From: Sinobacterium caligoides
GTDB taxonomy: Bacteria; Pseudomonadota; Gammaproteobacteria; Pseudomonadales; Sinobacteriaceae
Reading direction: 5' to 3'
Length of the DNA: 64,000 bases
Assembly (NCBI RefSeq): GCF_003752585.1
Contig: NZ_RKHR01000004.1
Coordinates: 1,272,054 to 1,336,053 of the forward strand
This document shows positions 9,934-19,337 of the stretch, one piece after another. Made by a program: the position numbers and the translations under genes. How positions within the stretch are numbered: position 1 is the first letter of the stretch; each line of letters begins with the position of its first letter. The notes below the pieces were generated by a model. It was not told where the DNA came from. It worked only from the letters and a program-made list of their open reading frames with translations, and made no database searches.

Positions 9934-12072
9934 CTATACAAAACCGTTGCTATCTATGCGTTTAATTTCCTGCACCCGACCATTTTCCATCAGCACATCG
10001 TGTTGTGCGCTGCGTCTAATAGCAGGGTGATTCGAGACCATAATCATGGTGACCTGCGACGTTTTCGACTGGATATAGTCGATCAAATAACCCACCGAAT
10101 ACTCGTCGAGATTACGGCTTGGTTCATCGAGCAGGATCAGGCTCGCCTCTTTTAAAAACAGGCGGATTAGCCCTATTTTTTTACTAAAGCTCGCAGGGTA
10201 CTGGCGGTCACCACCCATCGCCGTATCCAAGCCCTCGGTAAGCAATTCGCCGTCATCAAACAAGCCAATCTTTTCACAGGCCTGCAGTAATCGCTCATCG
10301 TCAGCGTTAACCGAGGCAATCAGTAGATTATCCCGCAGTGAGGCTGTCAGTATCTGCGGTTCTTCCGGCAGATAGGCAATCGACGAGCGGTAGTCCGACA
10401 TGGCATAGCGGCGAATATCTAAGCCACCAATATGTACCGAGCCAGATTGTGGGTGAAAATGTCCGGCAATGACCTTTAATAACGTCGATTTGCCCGAGCC
10501 GCTATTGCCAGACACCATGATGTTCGACTTTGCCGGCAGCGACAGCATAGGAATCTGCAGCGCCAATGGATGATCGGGGTGATAGCGAAAGGCGATATTT
10601 TGCAACAAAATGAGATGTGACAGCTCGCTCTTAACATAGTCATGATTCGACGACATGCCTTCGGTCGGGCTATTGCAGAGTCGGTTAACAGACCTAATCG
10701 CACGCCTCACACCACCGATGAAGTCATAACTCATGGCGATCTGTTTAATTGGCGACAACAAACGCCAAATTAATATCATCGAGGCGATAAGCACACCGAA
10801 ATTCATTCTTCCCGCCATGATTTCACCGGCACCGATAATCAACACGCCGACACCGGTAATAGAAACCACCAGACTATTAACACCGTTCAATAAAGCCTTG
10901 CGTCGCCCCTCCGCGTAGACCGCACGATCGTGATTCAGACAAGCTATTTGATAGCGAGAACGCCAGCGCTCAATCGAGCCAGAGTTCGATAGTTCAGCAA
11001 AGCAGTCAACCAGCTCCGCGCTGAGGTCGTTCAACTTTTTATTTTCTCGATTAACGCGCAGACTCAATGACCCTTCGATGCGGCGCAAGCTCCACGCTAC
11101 GACGACCATCATGGCAATGCCGAGGCAGGCCATCAAACCTAAACCCGGCGATAGCACCGTCAGTAAAATAACGAACAGAACAACGATCGGTATATCGAGA
11201 ATCGCCTGCGCCGTCGGGTGGGTAATAAAATGGCTAATGGTGTCGACTTCGGCGACGCGCTCTGACTTCGTCGAAAGCTCGCTATTCATCAGATCTATCA
11301 GCCGATGACGAACCACCTTGCTCAGTACTTTTGATTTCATAATCGATGAAAAACGGGTCGCCAACTGACAGAGAATACGCCCGCGAATCAAGCGTAATAA
11401 AAACTCTGAACTCAACAATATTAAGGCACCAAAGACACTCCCTAACAACACCATATAGGAGCCGGAGGGCAGTACTTGGTCGTAGACCACCATAATGATT
11501 AACGGCACCGACAGCGCGAAAAATCCGGTTAACACACTCATCAGCAGCAGATAAACAAAGAGCGGTTTAAAGCGAGAAAACGTCTCCAGCACATAATCGA
11601 TATGTTGTGCGTCTAAGTGCTCTTTCTCCTCGTCCCGAATAAAGTAGAGCATCCGCTTACCCAGCATCTGATCCGCCTGCATCGCAATATGATCGCGGCC
11701 ATCAAACACCGAATAATTAAAATAGCGGTCGATCGACTCAACCAACAACAGCTTTTCGCCATCGATCAGAAAATAGGGAAAACGTCGACACTCTGGCTGG
11801 TCGTTGAACACGTCATCGTAGTTTCTCAAAAAACCCAGCCGACCCAGTACTTCCGAGATCTGCTCTGTTTTAATAAACTCGTCGCGATAGCCGAGCGAGC
11901 GTCTAACGCTTAAACTATCGCCCTTATAGCCCGTGCTCTTGAGGAATTTAACCACCACACTGACACTGTTATGCGTTTCTTTCTCGCTGTCATCGAGGGA
12001 GAAACGATGACCATCCCTGCCGCCTGAAGGTGGCTCGAAGCAGTCGATTGCTTGATCGCCATGACTATTCAT
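9934..12072 (-). CDS. ABC exporter subunit with C39-like N-terminal domain (RtxB/HlyB type)
   Basis: The 712-residue product has three parts. About 150 N-terminal residues resemble the C39-like domain of HlyB-type exporters, without the catalytic cysteine of true C39 peptidases. A six-helix membrane domain follows at about 165-450, then an ATPase domain. Walker A is SGNSGSGKST and Walker B is LILLDEP. A histidine is present near the H-loop (VSNHP), but the ABC signature is degenerate (ASFSKK instead of LSGGQ). GAGAGG lies about 7 nt before ATG. It follows the first ABC subunit by 25 nt and precedes the membrane-fusion gene. It probably forms a heterodimer with the upstream subunit to export the adhesin. 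Confidence 0.88.
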   Translation of the reverse strand: MNSHGDQAIDCFEPPSGGRDGHRFSLDDSEKETHNSVSVVVKFLKSTGYKGDSLSVRRSLGYRDEFIKTEQISEVLGRLGFLRNYDDVFNDQPECRRFPYFLIDGEKLLLVESIDRYFNYSVFDGRDHIAMQADQMLGKRMLYFIRDEEKEHLDAQHIDYVLETFSRFKPLFVYLLLMSVLTGFFALSVPLIIMVVYDQVLPSGSYMVLLGSVFGALILLSSEFLLRLIRGRILCQLATRFSSIMKSKVLSKVVRHRLIDLMNSELSTKSERVAEVDTISHFITHPTAQAILDIPIVVLFVILLTVLSPGLGLMACLGIAMMVVVAWSLRRIEGSLSLRVNRENKKLNDLSAELVDCFAELSNSGSIERWRSRYQIACLNHDRAVYAEGRRKALLNGVNSLVVSITGVGVLIIGAGEIMAGRMNFGVLIASMILIWRLLSPIKQIAMSYDFIGGVRRAIRSVNRLCNSPTEGMSSNHDYVKSELSHLILLQNIAFRYHPDHPLALQIPMLSLPAKSNIMVSGNSGSGKSTLLKVIAGHFHPQSGSVHIGGLDIRRYAMSDYRSSIAYLPEEPQILTASLRDNLLIASVNADDERLLQACEKIGLFDDGELLTEGLDTAMGGDRQYPASFSKKIGLIRLFLKEASLILLDEPSRNLDEYSVGYLIDYIQSKTSQVTMIMVSNHPAIRRSAQHDVLMENGRVQEIKRIDSNGFV

Positions 12073-12097
12073 TACTTCGCCTCTCTACCGTGTTATC

Positions 12098-13693
12098 TCA
12101 CACACAAAGATACTTACTGCCTAAATTAATAAACTGCGACTGCTGACTGACAAGAATAATAATATGGTCCTTCTGCCGACGCTTAATTGCCTCTAAAAAT
12201 AAGTTATTTGACTCCGGATCCATGTCAGAATTAATTTCATCGAACAGTAAGACCGGTGTATCGGAGCAAAGGCACCTTGCGATCGCGATCTTCTGGCGCA
12301 TACCCTGATGAAACACACCGTAGTCGACGTTTTCTAAATACTCATCGAAGGACTTGGGAAACTTGGCCAAATCCTTGGTCAAACCAATCTCGTTTGAGAC
12401 ATCGTAGGCCGCCGATATCCGGCTCTTATCGTACATGGTGATGTTTTCTAAAAACGAGCCTTTGACGAGTTTTGGTTTTTGTGGACATAGCGAAATATGC
12501 GCGGTTAAATCTCTGTTGGAAATTTTTCTCACGTCGATACCACAGTAGCTAATCACCGCCTGATCATGCTCACACAGTCCAGCGAGGGAAAATAGCAGTT
12601 TTGATTTTCCCGCGTTATTGGCCCCACTGATCACCAGGATATCGCCCTTGCTCAACTTCATGCCCTCGCCATCGTCATCGTGATGGCCTGGCAACCCTTG
12701 AATATTGATATCAATATCACCGGTTAGTTTCACTTCCCCGGGGTTGCTCGCCGCAGAGGAAAATAGGTGACGGAACTGCCGCTTCGACGCATCCCACTCA
12801 TCACGACTGTGGAAGGTCAGCGCCGTCCTCTGCACCACGGGGATAATACGTCCACTGATAATGGTAATCGCGGCGATGCTACCGATAGAGATCTGGCCGT
12901 TAAAATAGGCGATGGCACCAAGCGAGACTGCAGCAATAATAATCAGCTGAGAAAACACGTTGGTGATAGCGGTAAGATCTGCCGATAACATATCGAAGAT
13001 ATGCCGTGATTTTAACGCTGGCTGCGCTAGACGAGCGTACTCGGAGGCTATTTGCTGCTCGGCACCACAGGCCTTGATGGTCTCCACACAGCCCAACGCC
13101 TCCCGCGCGATGATGCTAATGCCGTCCTGCTTATCCCCATTTACCTGCTTCGCCTCCGCCTGAATATGCAGGGCCGTGCGCAACACCCAGTAATAAGCCA
13201 GCACCACCAACAGCGGTGCCAAAACCACCCAGGAGGCAATGTAGGCGACTAACACAAGGAACAGCACGAGGAAGGGCAGCTCGGTATAGGCAATGATTCT
13301 ACGCAGTGGCAGTGATATCGAGGGGGCGATATCACTGGCAAGATTCTCTTTCACCGCACTGACATTACAGCCCTCGTTAATATTACGGAAGTTGGTGGTC
13401 AGCGCTCGCAGCAAACGATTTTTGTACAGGTAGTCGTTTCTCGAGGTCGAGTAGGCGATCACCGATTCCTGTAGATAGCGTAGAAAACACTCGGCCAGCA
13501 CCGCGGCGATAACAATGATGGAGAGAAAGACCAGCGACTCAACGGCATTATTGGGAATGATTTTATCGTAAACCACCAACACCGATAGCGGCAGAATCAA
13601 GCCAAAAAGCTGAATCAGCGCCGTCGTAATAACAATATCCGCGATAAACTTTCGGGAATAATGGGTCTCATGATAACTGGCAATATAGTCCAT
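12098..13693 (-). CDS. Second ABC exporter subunit with degenerate ATPase (RtxE-like role)
   Basis: The 531-residue product has an ABC membrane domain (about residues 15-300) and a nucleotide-binding domain, without the C39-like extension. Walker A (SGANNAGKSK) and Walker B with Glu (VLLFDEINSD) are present. The signature reads FHQGMRQ rather than LSGGQ, and the H-loop histidine is replaced by Gln (LVSQQS). First gene of the exporter operon, 25 nt before the partner subunit. Two unlike ABC subunits plus a HlyD protein recall the RtxB-RtxE heterodimer of Vibrio MARTX export, which is the closest established precedent. One composite ATP site is predicted to be catalytically weak. Confidence 0.85.
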   Translation of the reverse strand: MDYIASYHETHYSRKFIADIVITTALIQLFGLILPLSVLVVYDKIIPNNAVESLVFLSIIVIAAVLAECFLRYLQESVIAYSTSRNDYLYKNRLLRALTTNFRNINEGCNVSAVKENLASDIAPSISLPLRRIIAYTELPFLVLFLVLVAYIASWVVLAPLLVVLAYYWVLRTALHIQAEAKQVNGDKQDGISIIAREALGCVETIKACGAEQQIASEYARLAQPALKSRHIFDMLSADLTAITNVFSQLIIIAAVSLGAIAYFNGQISIGSIAAITIISGRIIPVVQRTALTFHSRDEWDASKRQFRHLFSSAASNPGEVKLTGDIDINIQGLPGHHDDDGEGMKLSKGDILVISGANNAGKSKLLFSLAGLCEHDQAVISYCGIDVRKISNRDLTAHISLCPQKPKLVKGSFLENITMYDKSRISAAYDVSNEIGLTKDLAKFPKSFDEYLENVDYGVFHQGMRQKIAIARCLCSDTPVLLFDEINSDMDPESNNLFLEAIKRRQKDHIIILVSQQSQFINLGSKYLCV

Positions 13694-13729
13694 GACAGGG
13701 TGCTCTCTGACTCGTGTATAAGAGTCAGC

Positions 13730-13745
13730 AGCAAGTAATAGACCA
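13730..13745 (-). promoter_or_regulatory. Predicted sigma54 (-24/-12) promoter for the exporter-adhesin operon
   Basis: The minus strand reads TGGTCTATTACTTGCT. This has GG and GC exactly 10 nt apart plus the flanking T and TTGC bases of the sigma54 consensus TGG-N8-TTGC. It sits 37 nt upstream of the first ABC gene, which leaves room for a start site and a short leader. The gene just upstream encodes a sigma54 activator, which supports the call. Confidence 0.62.
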
Positions 13746-13795
13746 GATTTTTTTTCTTATTATTTCAGCTTCATAGATAAGTGTTCAACGATTAT

Positions 13796-13833
13796 TGTAA
13801 CAACGATGTATCATCACTTGTAACAAATGTAAC
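13796..13833 (-). promoter_or_regulatory. Candidate activator-binding region: three GTTACA direct repeats
   Basis: On the minus strand GTTACA occurs three times, at 13828-13833, 13819-13824 and 13796-13801, about 50-90 bp upstream of the predicted sigma54 promoter. A perfect 10-bp inverted repeat (ATCACTTGTA at 13813-13822 and its complement at 13848-13857) overlaps the array and the end of the regulator gene. The position suits an enhancer site for the adjacent sigma54 activator. Binding is inferred. Confidence 0.4.
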
Positions 13834-13846
13834 AGCAGCATTAACG

Positions 13847-15145
13847 CTACAAGTGATGCTCTTTTATCTTCCGCCACAACGTCATGCGACTAATGCCCAG
13901 CACATTAGCCGCATCCCCCTTGTTGAAGTCACAGTCTTCGAGGGCGAGAATAATATCGTTTTTGGTAATGCCCTTACCATGCGCCGGATGACGAGACAAC
14001 GCACCACCGATCGTTAATTTTTGCAGGTAGCTCGGCAAATTATGGCAGCCGATAACTTCATCATCGTACATCGCCACAATGTAGCGGACGACATTTTCTA
14101 ACTCTCGTACGTTGCCGGGCCAGTCGTAGCTGAGCATAAAGTGTCGCACATCATCGGCCAGCTGCACGCTGCGGCTCAACCGTTCGGCAAAATATTTGAA
14201 CAACAGAAAAATATCGTCCCGCCGCTCCCTCAGCGGCGGCAGCGTAATGCGCACCACATCCATGCGATACTTTAAATCCGCGCGTAGGCAACCCGCCTTC
14301 ACCGCCTCATCGACGGGCAGGTTAATCGCCGAGATAATTTCGCCGTCGAAGTCGATCACCGCGTGGTCACCCAGGCGGGAGAATTTGCCGGTCTCCAATA
14401 CCCGCAATAATTTACCCTGAATTTTCATGTCGAGGGAATTTAACTCATCGAGGAAGATCGTGCCGCCACGCGCCTCTTCAAAAATCCCCGTAATATTGTG
14501 GTCGGCACCGGTAAAGGCACCCTTGACCGCGCCAAACAGCTGCGACTCAGCTAACGTCGATACCAAGTTCGGACAACTGCAGACTAAAAACTCGCCTCCC
14601 TTACGTACGCTCTGGTCGTGTATTGCCTGCGCAATCAACTCTTTGCCGGTGCCAGTCTCACCGACAATCATCACCGGCAAGCCCGACTTCGCCGCCCGCG
14701 GCACCATCTCTAAAACTTTTAACACCGCTTCATTCTTGGTCACAAAGCCGTAATCGAAGACCTCTTGCTGGCCGAGTAGCGTCCGCTTCACCTGGTGGGT
14801 AACGTTGAGCAAGTCCTGCGCCGAAATCGGCTTGGAGAGGTAGCGGTCGAGCAGATGGTTATTAAACTCGGCGATCACCTCCGCATAGTCGTCGAAGGAG
14901 CTCATCAACACCACGTAGCACCCCGGATGGATCGACTTAACGCGGCGAATCAGCTCTAAGCCGCTCAGCGTCGGCATACGATGGTCGGTCAACAATACTT
15001 TGATCTCGTTGTTTTCCGCGTAGCGCAACGCAGAGGTCGATGACGATTCGAAGCGAATATGCCCCTCGTAATCCGACAGCATGACTTTCAAGACCTCGAG
15101 GCAGGTCTCGTCATCATCAACGACTAAATACGGTCTTTTGTTCAC
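13847..15145 (-). CDS. Sigma54-dependent response regulator (NtrC family)
   Basis: The 432-residue product has three domains. An N-terminal receiver spans about 1-120, with acidic residues VDDDE, phospho-acceptor Asp54 in LLTDHRMP and Lys in LSKPIS. A central AAA+ domain has Walker A GETGTGKE, the sigma54-contact loop GAFTGA and Walker B TIFLDE. A Fis-type helix-turn-helix ends in GDAANVLGISRMTLWRKIKE. The start is GTG, preceded by a G-rich site. No cognate histidine kinase is seen in the window. It lies directly upstream of, and co-directional with, the exporter-adhesin operon, whose promoter has a -24/-12 signature. Likely role: phosphorylation-dependent activation of adhesin export. Confidence 0.93.
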   Translation of the reverse strand: MNKRPYLVVDDDETCLEVLKVMLSDYEGHIRFESSSTSALRYAENNEIKVLLTDHRMPTLSGLELIRRVKSIHPGCYVVLMSSFDDYAEVIAEFNNHLLDRYLSKPISAQDLLNVTHQVKRTLLGQQEVFDYGFVTKNEAVLKVLEMVPRAAKSGLPVMIVGETGTGKELIAQAIHDQSVRKGGEFLVCSCPNLVSTLAESQLFGAVKGAFTGADHNITGIFEEARGGTIFLDELNSLDMKIQGKLLRVLETGKFSRLGDHAVIDFDGEIISAINLPVDEAVKAGCLRADLKYRMDVVRITLPPLRERRDDIFLLFKYFAERLSRSVQLADDVRHFMLSYDWPGNVRELENVVRYIVAMYDDEVIGCHNLPSYLQKLTIGGALSRHPAHGKGITKNDIILALEDCDFNKGDAANVLGISRMTLWRKIKEHHL

Positions 15146-15308
15146 ACCGCCCCCATAATTCTGCGAACATTGCGCCTAACTAGACCCCGCCAGCACGGGC
15201 TAATGACGGCTCTATTATGAGCCGCTCCCATCCTTTAGATTAGAACAATCAACCTTAAATTCAACCGTACCGAGACGACTGAAACAGCATCATGCTCGAT
15301 AGCGCCAG

Positions 15309-16049
15309 CTAGTGGCGACCTGTCAGCGGCACAAAGCGCACCGGCAACACCGCTCGCTGGCACAGTGTCGCGTCTTGTCTCTTGGTCACTAACAGCAGTT
15401 GCTGTGTCTGATGTTCGGCCCCGAGCGGTAACACCATCCGCCCCCCCGGCCTCAACTGGGCCAGCAGCCTAGGCGGGATCGTCGCCACTGCCGCGGTGAC
15501 GATAATAGCCTCAAAGAGGCAGCCTTCATCCCAGCCACGGTAGCCATCCCCAGTGCAAAAGAGAATGTTGCCATAACCCCAGCGGCGCAGCCGCGCAGCC
15601 GCGCGTACCGCCAACTCGGGGATGATCTCAATCGTACAGAGCTGCCCTACCAACGGCGCCAAAACCGCGCTCTGATAACCCGAGCCGGTACCCACCTCCA
15701 ACACCCGGTCCGTCGCCGATAAATCGAGTAAGTCAGTCATCAGCGCGACAATATAAGGCTGTGAAATAGTCTGCTGACAAGCGATTGGTAGCGCTCGATT
15801 GAGATAGCTGTAGGCCGCCTGCGCCGGCTCAACAAAGTGCTCCCTCGGCACGTTGGCGAGTGCGCTCAGCACGGTTTCACTCAACACCGCCCTGCCGGTC
15901 TCGTGCCGACAACGCCAGGCATCTTGACGAACCTGCGCCAGCAACGCCAATGCCGCCGAACTCACCCAGGGCTGGCGCCAGCCCGCCGGTGGCGCACCAC
16001 GCAGCCAGTGACGCGAGCGCTGCAATACCCACGAACCTCTTCGCTCCAT
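15309..16049 (-). CDS. Protein-L-isoaspartate O-methyltransferase family protein
   Basis: The 246-residue product contains the PCMT N-terminal pattern (LSALANVPREHFVEPAQ, then ISQPYIVALMTDLL) and the SAM-binding glycine motif VLEVGTGSGYQSAVLAPL, with acidic residues in CTIEIIPELA. The family methylates isoaspartyl residues in damaged proteins. An N-terminal extension of about 40 Arg/Trp-rich residues makes it longer than the usual 208-residue enzyme. GGAGG lies close to ATG at 16049, but a shorter start cannot be excluded. It is transcribed divergently from the cytochrome bd operon and is probably unrelated to it. It could be a PCMT paralogue rather than the main Pcm. Confidence 0.82.
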   Translation of the reverse strand: MERRGSWVLQRSRHWLRGAPPAGWRQPWVSSAALALLAQVRQDAWRCRHETGRAVLSETVLSALANVPREHFVEPAQAAYSYLNRALPIACQQTISQPYIVALMTDLLDLSATDRVLEVGTGSGYQSAVLAPLVGQLCTIEIIPELAVRAAARLRRWGYGNILFCTGDGYRGWDEGCLFEAIIVTAAVATIPPRLLAQLRPGGRMVLPLGAEHQTQQLLLVTKRQDATLCQRAVLPVRFVPLTGRH

Positions 16050-16486
16050 CAGCCTCCATCCTCAACAGACACCGCGCTCAACAGCCATCGCGCTCAACAA
16101 ACATTACACTCAACTCGCTCTCTTCGACCGGGCGAGCGTGCCTGTGAACACATTCGTAAGAAATGTTTAGTATAGTTCTGGCTACGGCAACGGTATCACG
16201 ATGACCTATATCGCTCAGGAGTGGTAAGTACCCACTACAATTAGCATTACCTCCTCAACAAAACACAGGAATAGTCTATAATTAACTCTATTTTAAACAC
16301 CTGTTGAGCCAGTCTAACAATCTGTTATTAAACATAAAATAACGGAAAAAAAGGCGAAAAAATGCTTCACTATGACGAGCGTCAATGCATCGAGGACTCG
16401 CTGCAGCGACAATCTCCGGTTCAGTAAACGGTTCCTCGCCGCGGAAAAATATTTCTGCCGCTCCACTCTAACGTCAGGTTATCCCT
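16050..16486. other. Intergenic region between the PCMT gene and cydA (437 bp)
   Basis: Non-coding as far as can be seen. It must hold divergent promoters. A perfect -10 hexamer TATAAT at 16277-16282 has no good -35 element at the proper distance, as in activator-dependent promoters. If used, it gives a cydA leader of about 200 nt. Oxygen control by ArcA or FNR is usual for cydAB, but no convincing FNR palindrome was found. Confidence 0.5.
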
Positions 16487-18073
16487 ATGGTTTCAGAAAC
16501 GGTGGTCGACCTCTCCAGGTTACAATTCGCCCTTACCGCGATGTATCACTTTTTGTTTGTCCCCCTCACCATCGGCATGACGTTTATGCTGGCGATCATG
16601 GAATCTACTTACGTCATTACCGGTAAGCAGATCTACAAAGATATGACGCGCTTTTGGGGTAAGTTATTCGCCATCAACTTCGCCCTCGGTGTCGCCACCG
16701 GCCTCACCATGGAGTTCCAGTTCGGCACCAACTGGTCGTACTACTCTCACTATGTCGGCGACATCTTCGGCGCGCCACTGGCCATTGAGGCGTTGATGGC
16801 CTTCTTCCTCGAATCGACGCTAGTCGGCCTCTTCTTCTTCGGCTGGGATCGCATGAGCAAGGTCAGGCACCTCGTCGTCACCTGGCTCGTCGCCCTCGGC
16901 TCCAACCTCTCCGCACTGTGGATACTGATCGCCAACGGCTGGATGCAAAACCCCGTCGGTGCCGAGTTCAACTATCAGACCATGCGCATGGAGCTGGTCG
17001 ACTTTGGTGCCCTCGTCTTCAACCCCGTCGCCCAGGTCAAGTTCGTGCACACCGTCTCGGCTGGCTACGTCACTGCCGCCATGTTCGTGCTCGCAGTTTC
17101 CAGCTACTACATGCTGAAGGGCCGCGATCTCGCCTTTGCGCGTCGCTCTTTTGCCATCGCCGCCGCCTTCGGTCTCGCCTCTTGCCTCTCGGTCATCTTG
17201 CTCGGTGACGAGTCTGGCTACGAGATCGGCTCCGTGCAGAAAGTGAAGCTAGCCGCCATCGAAGCTGAGTGGGAGACCCAACCAGCCCCCGCTGACTTCA
17301 CCCTGATCGGCTTCCCCAACCAAGACCTTGAGAAGACCGAGTACGCGATCAAGATTCCCGGCTTGATGGGGCTGATCGCCACCCGCTCCCTCGACACCCA
17401 GGTCACCGGCCTGCGCGAGCTGAAAGAACTTAACCGCCAGCGTATCGTCAACGGCATCTACGCCAACCAACTGTTAGCGAAGCTCCGTGACGACACTGCC
17501 ACCCCCGATGAACACGCCAAGTTCGATCAACTCAAGGGCGACTTGGGCTACGGCTTGCTCGTCATGCGTTATACCGAAGACTTCACTCAGGTCACGCCGG
17601 AGATCCTGCAGAAGGCCGTCGATGACACCATTCCCGAGGTGGCGCCGTTATTCTGGGTGTTCCGTCTGATGGTCGGCTGTGGCTTCGCCATGCTGCTGCT
17701 GTTCGGCATCGCCTTCTATCAGAACGCCCGCCGCCGCATCGGTCAAAACCCGCTGCTGCTGAAGCTCTTCATCATCGGCCTACCGCTGCCCTGGATCGCC
17801 TCCGAAGCCGGCTGGTTCATCTCCGAGTTTGGTCGCCAACCTTGGGCCATTGGTGACATCCTACCGGTGCACATCGCGGTCTCTTCGCTCACCGCGACGG
17901 ACCTGATCATTTCCCTGGCGCTGATTACCCTACTCTATAGCGTCTTCCTGGTTATCGAGGTCTACCTGATGATCCACTTCGCCAAAAAAGGGCCCTCCAG
18001 CCTGCATACCGGTCGCTACGATCTCGAAAACGACCTAGACCAACTCGACACCAGCCGCAAAGAAGAGGTGTAA
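16487..18073 (+). CDS. cydA: Cytochrome bd ubiquinol oxidase subunit I
   Basis: The 528-residue integral membrane protein matches CydA throughout: a haem-ligand His in [25 protein letters not shown] near the N-terminus, the conserved [14 protein letters not shown], and GRQPW in [15 protein letters not shown] near the C-terminus. The length, close to the E. coli 522-residue subunit, and the stretch between about 250 and 380 indicate the long Q-loop type. It carries the haems and the quinol site of the high-affinity terminal oxidase. It is first gene of cydABX-cydDC, with one base between it and cydB. Confidence 0.98.
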   Translation: MVSETVVDLSRLQFALTAMYHFLFVPLTIGMTFMLAIMESTYVITGKQIYKDMTRFWGKLFAINFALGVATGLTMEFQFGTNWSYYSHYVGDIFGAPLAIEALMAFFLESTLVGLFFFGWDRMSKVRHLVVTWLVALGSNLSALWILIANGWMQNPVGAEFNYQTMRMELVDFGALVFNPVAQVKFVHTVSAGYVTAAMFVLAVSSYYMLKGRDLAFARRSFAIAAAFGLASCLSVILLGDESGYEIGSVQKVKLAAIEAEWETQPAPADFTLIGFPNQDLEKTEYAIKIPGLMGLIATRSLDTQVTGLRELKELNRQRIVNGIYANQLLAKLRDDTATPDEHAKFDQLKGDLGYGLLVMRYTEDFTQVTPEILQKAVDDTIPEVAPLFWVFRLMVGCGFAMLLLFGIAFYQNARRRIGQNPLLLKLFIIGLPLPWIASEAGWFISEFGRQPWAIGDILPVHIAVSSLTATDLIISLALITLLYSVFLVIEVYLMIHFAKKGPSSLHTGRYDLENDLDQLDTSRKEEV

Positions 18074-18074
18074 C

Positions 18075-19211
18075 ATGGATTACGAATCACTCAAGTTCAT
18101 CTGGTGGGTCTTAATAGGCGTACTGTTTACCGGCTTCGCCATCACCGATGGCTTCGACATGGGCGTCGGTGGTCTGTTGCGCATACTCGGCAAAGACAAC
18201 GACGAACGCCGCATCATGCTTAACAGTATCGCCCCACACTGGGACGGTAACCAGGTCTGGCTGATCACCGCCGGTGGTGCGCTGTTCGCGGTCTGGCCGA
18301 TGGTCTACGCCGCCTCCTTCTCGGGCTTCTACTTCGCCATGATGCTTACCCTCGTGGCGCTCTGGCTCCGCCCGCTCGGCTTTGACTACCGTTCCAAGAT
18401 CGACAACGCCAAATGGCGTAACTACTGGGACTGGGCGATCGTCTTTGGCTCCAGCATCCCACCACTGATTTTCGGCGTCGCCTTCGGTAACCTACTACAG
18501 GGCGTCCCGTTTCAATACGACGAGATCATGCGCGTCAGCTATACCGGCAGCTTCTTCGGCCTACTTAACCCCTTTGCCCTACTCGCCGGCTTCGTCAGCG
18601 TATTGATGATCTTTACTCAGGGCAGCAGCTGGCTGCAGATGAAGACCGAGGGCGAGCTGCAAGCACGCAGCCGCAACCTCACTATCAAGCTCGCCCCCAT
18701 CACCGCGGTACTGTTCGCCCTCGCCGGCGTCTGGGTCGCTACTGGCATCGAAGGCTATGTGATCAGCAGCCAGGTCGACGGCAACGCCGTACTGACCCCG
18801 ATGATGAAGACCGTGGCCGTGCAGCCTGGTGGCTGGCTCAACAACTACCTGCAGTACCCTCTGCTAATTGCCGCGCCGATCCTCGGTATTGCCGGCATGT
18901 TAGCCGCGGCACTGGCCTCGTACCTGCAGCGCTCTGGCGTCGCCTTCGTCGCCTCATCACTCGCTATTGCCGGTATCATCTTCACCGCCGGCGGTTCGAT
19001 GTTCCCATTCTTGATGCCATCATCCACCAATCCGGCGACCAGCCTGACCATGTGGGATGCTACATCAAGTGAGTACACGCTGACTCTGGCCACTATCGTC
19101 GCCTGCATCTTCGTACCGATCATCCTCAGCTACACCGCCTGGGGCTACTGGACGATGCGCGGCAAGCTCAGCAAGCAACACATCCAAGACAACTCACATT
19201 CACTCTACTAA
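18075..19211 (+). CDS. cydB: Cytochrome bd ubiquinol oxidase subunit II
   Basis: The 378-residue membrane protein begins MDYESLKFIWWVLIGV and contains ITDGFDMGVGGLLR, PHWDGNQVWLITAGGALFA and FYFAMMLTL, the standard CydB signatures. It packs against CydA in the oxidase that reduces oxygen to water at low oxygen tension. It starts one base after cydA and is followed 12 nt later by cydX. Confidence 0.98.
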   Translation: MDYESLKFIWWVLIGVLFTGFAITDGFDMGVGGLLRILGKDNDERRIMLNSIAPHWDGNQVWLITAGGALFAVWPMVYAASFSGFYFAMMLTLVALWLRPLGFDYRSKIDNAKWRNYWDWAIVFGSSIPPLIFGVAFGNLLQGVPFQYDEIMRVSYTGSFFGLLNPFALLAGFVSVLMIFTQGSSWLQMKTEGELQARSRNLTIKLAPITAVLFALAGVWVATGIEGYVISSQVDGNAVLTPMMKTVAVQPGGWLNNYLQYPLLIAAPILGIAGMLAAALASYLQRSGVAFVASSLAIAGIIFTAGGSMFPFLMPSSTNPATSLTMWDATSSEYTLTLATIVACIFVPIILSYTAWGYWTMRGKLSKQHIQDNSHSLY

Positions 19212-19223
19212 AGGCAATAAGAT

Positions 19224-19334
19224 ATGTGGTATTTCACCTGGGCTTTAGGCGTCGTACTTGCCTGTTCACTCGGCATTATCAATGCCATCTGGCTTGAGTT
19301 TGAAGGTTATGAGGGTGAGGAAGGCAACGAGTAA
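19224..19334 (+). CDS. cydX: Cytochrome bd oxidase small subunit CydX
   Basis: This short gene encodes 36 residues beginning MWYFTWALGVVLACSLGII, a single transmembrane helix followed by an acidic tail (EFEGYEGEEGNE). The MWYFxWxLG start and the location right after cydB are diagnostic of CydX/YbgT, which stabilises the haems of the bd oxidase. It sits between cydB and cydD with 12 and 3 nt gaps, so it belongs to the same transcript. Confidence 0.95.
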   Translation: MWYFTWALGVVLACSLGIINAIWLEFEGYEGEEGNE

Positions 19335-19337
19335 CTC

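Noticed and set aside
16372-16626. Plus-strand frame of 84 codons before and inside cydA.
   Set aside because: It overlaps the cydA start in another frame and has no domain or ribosome-binding evidence.
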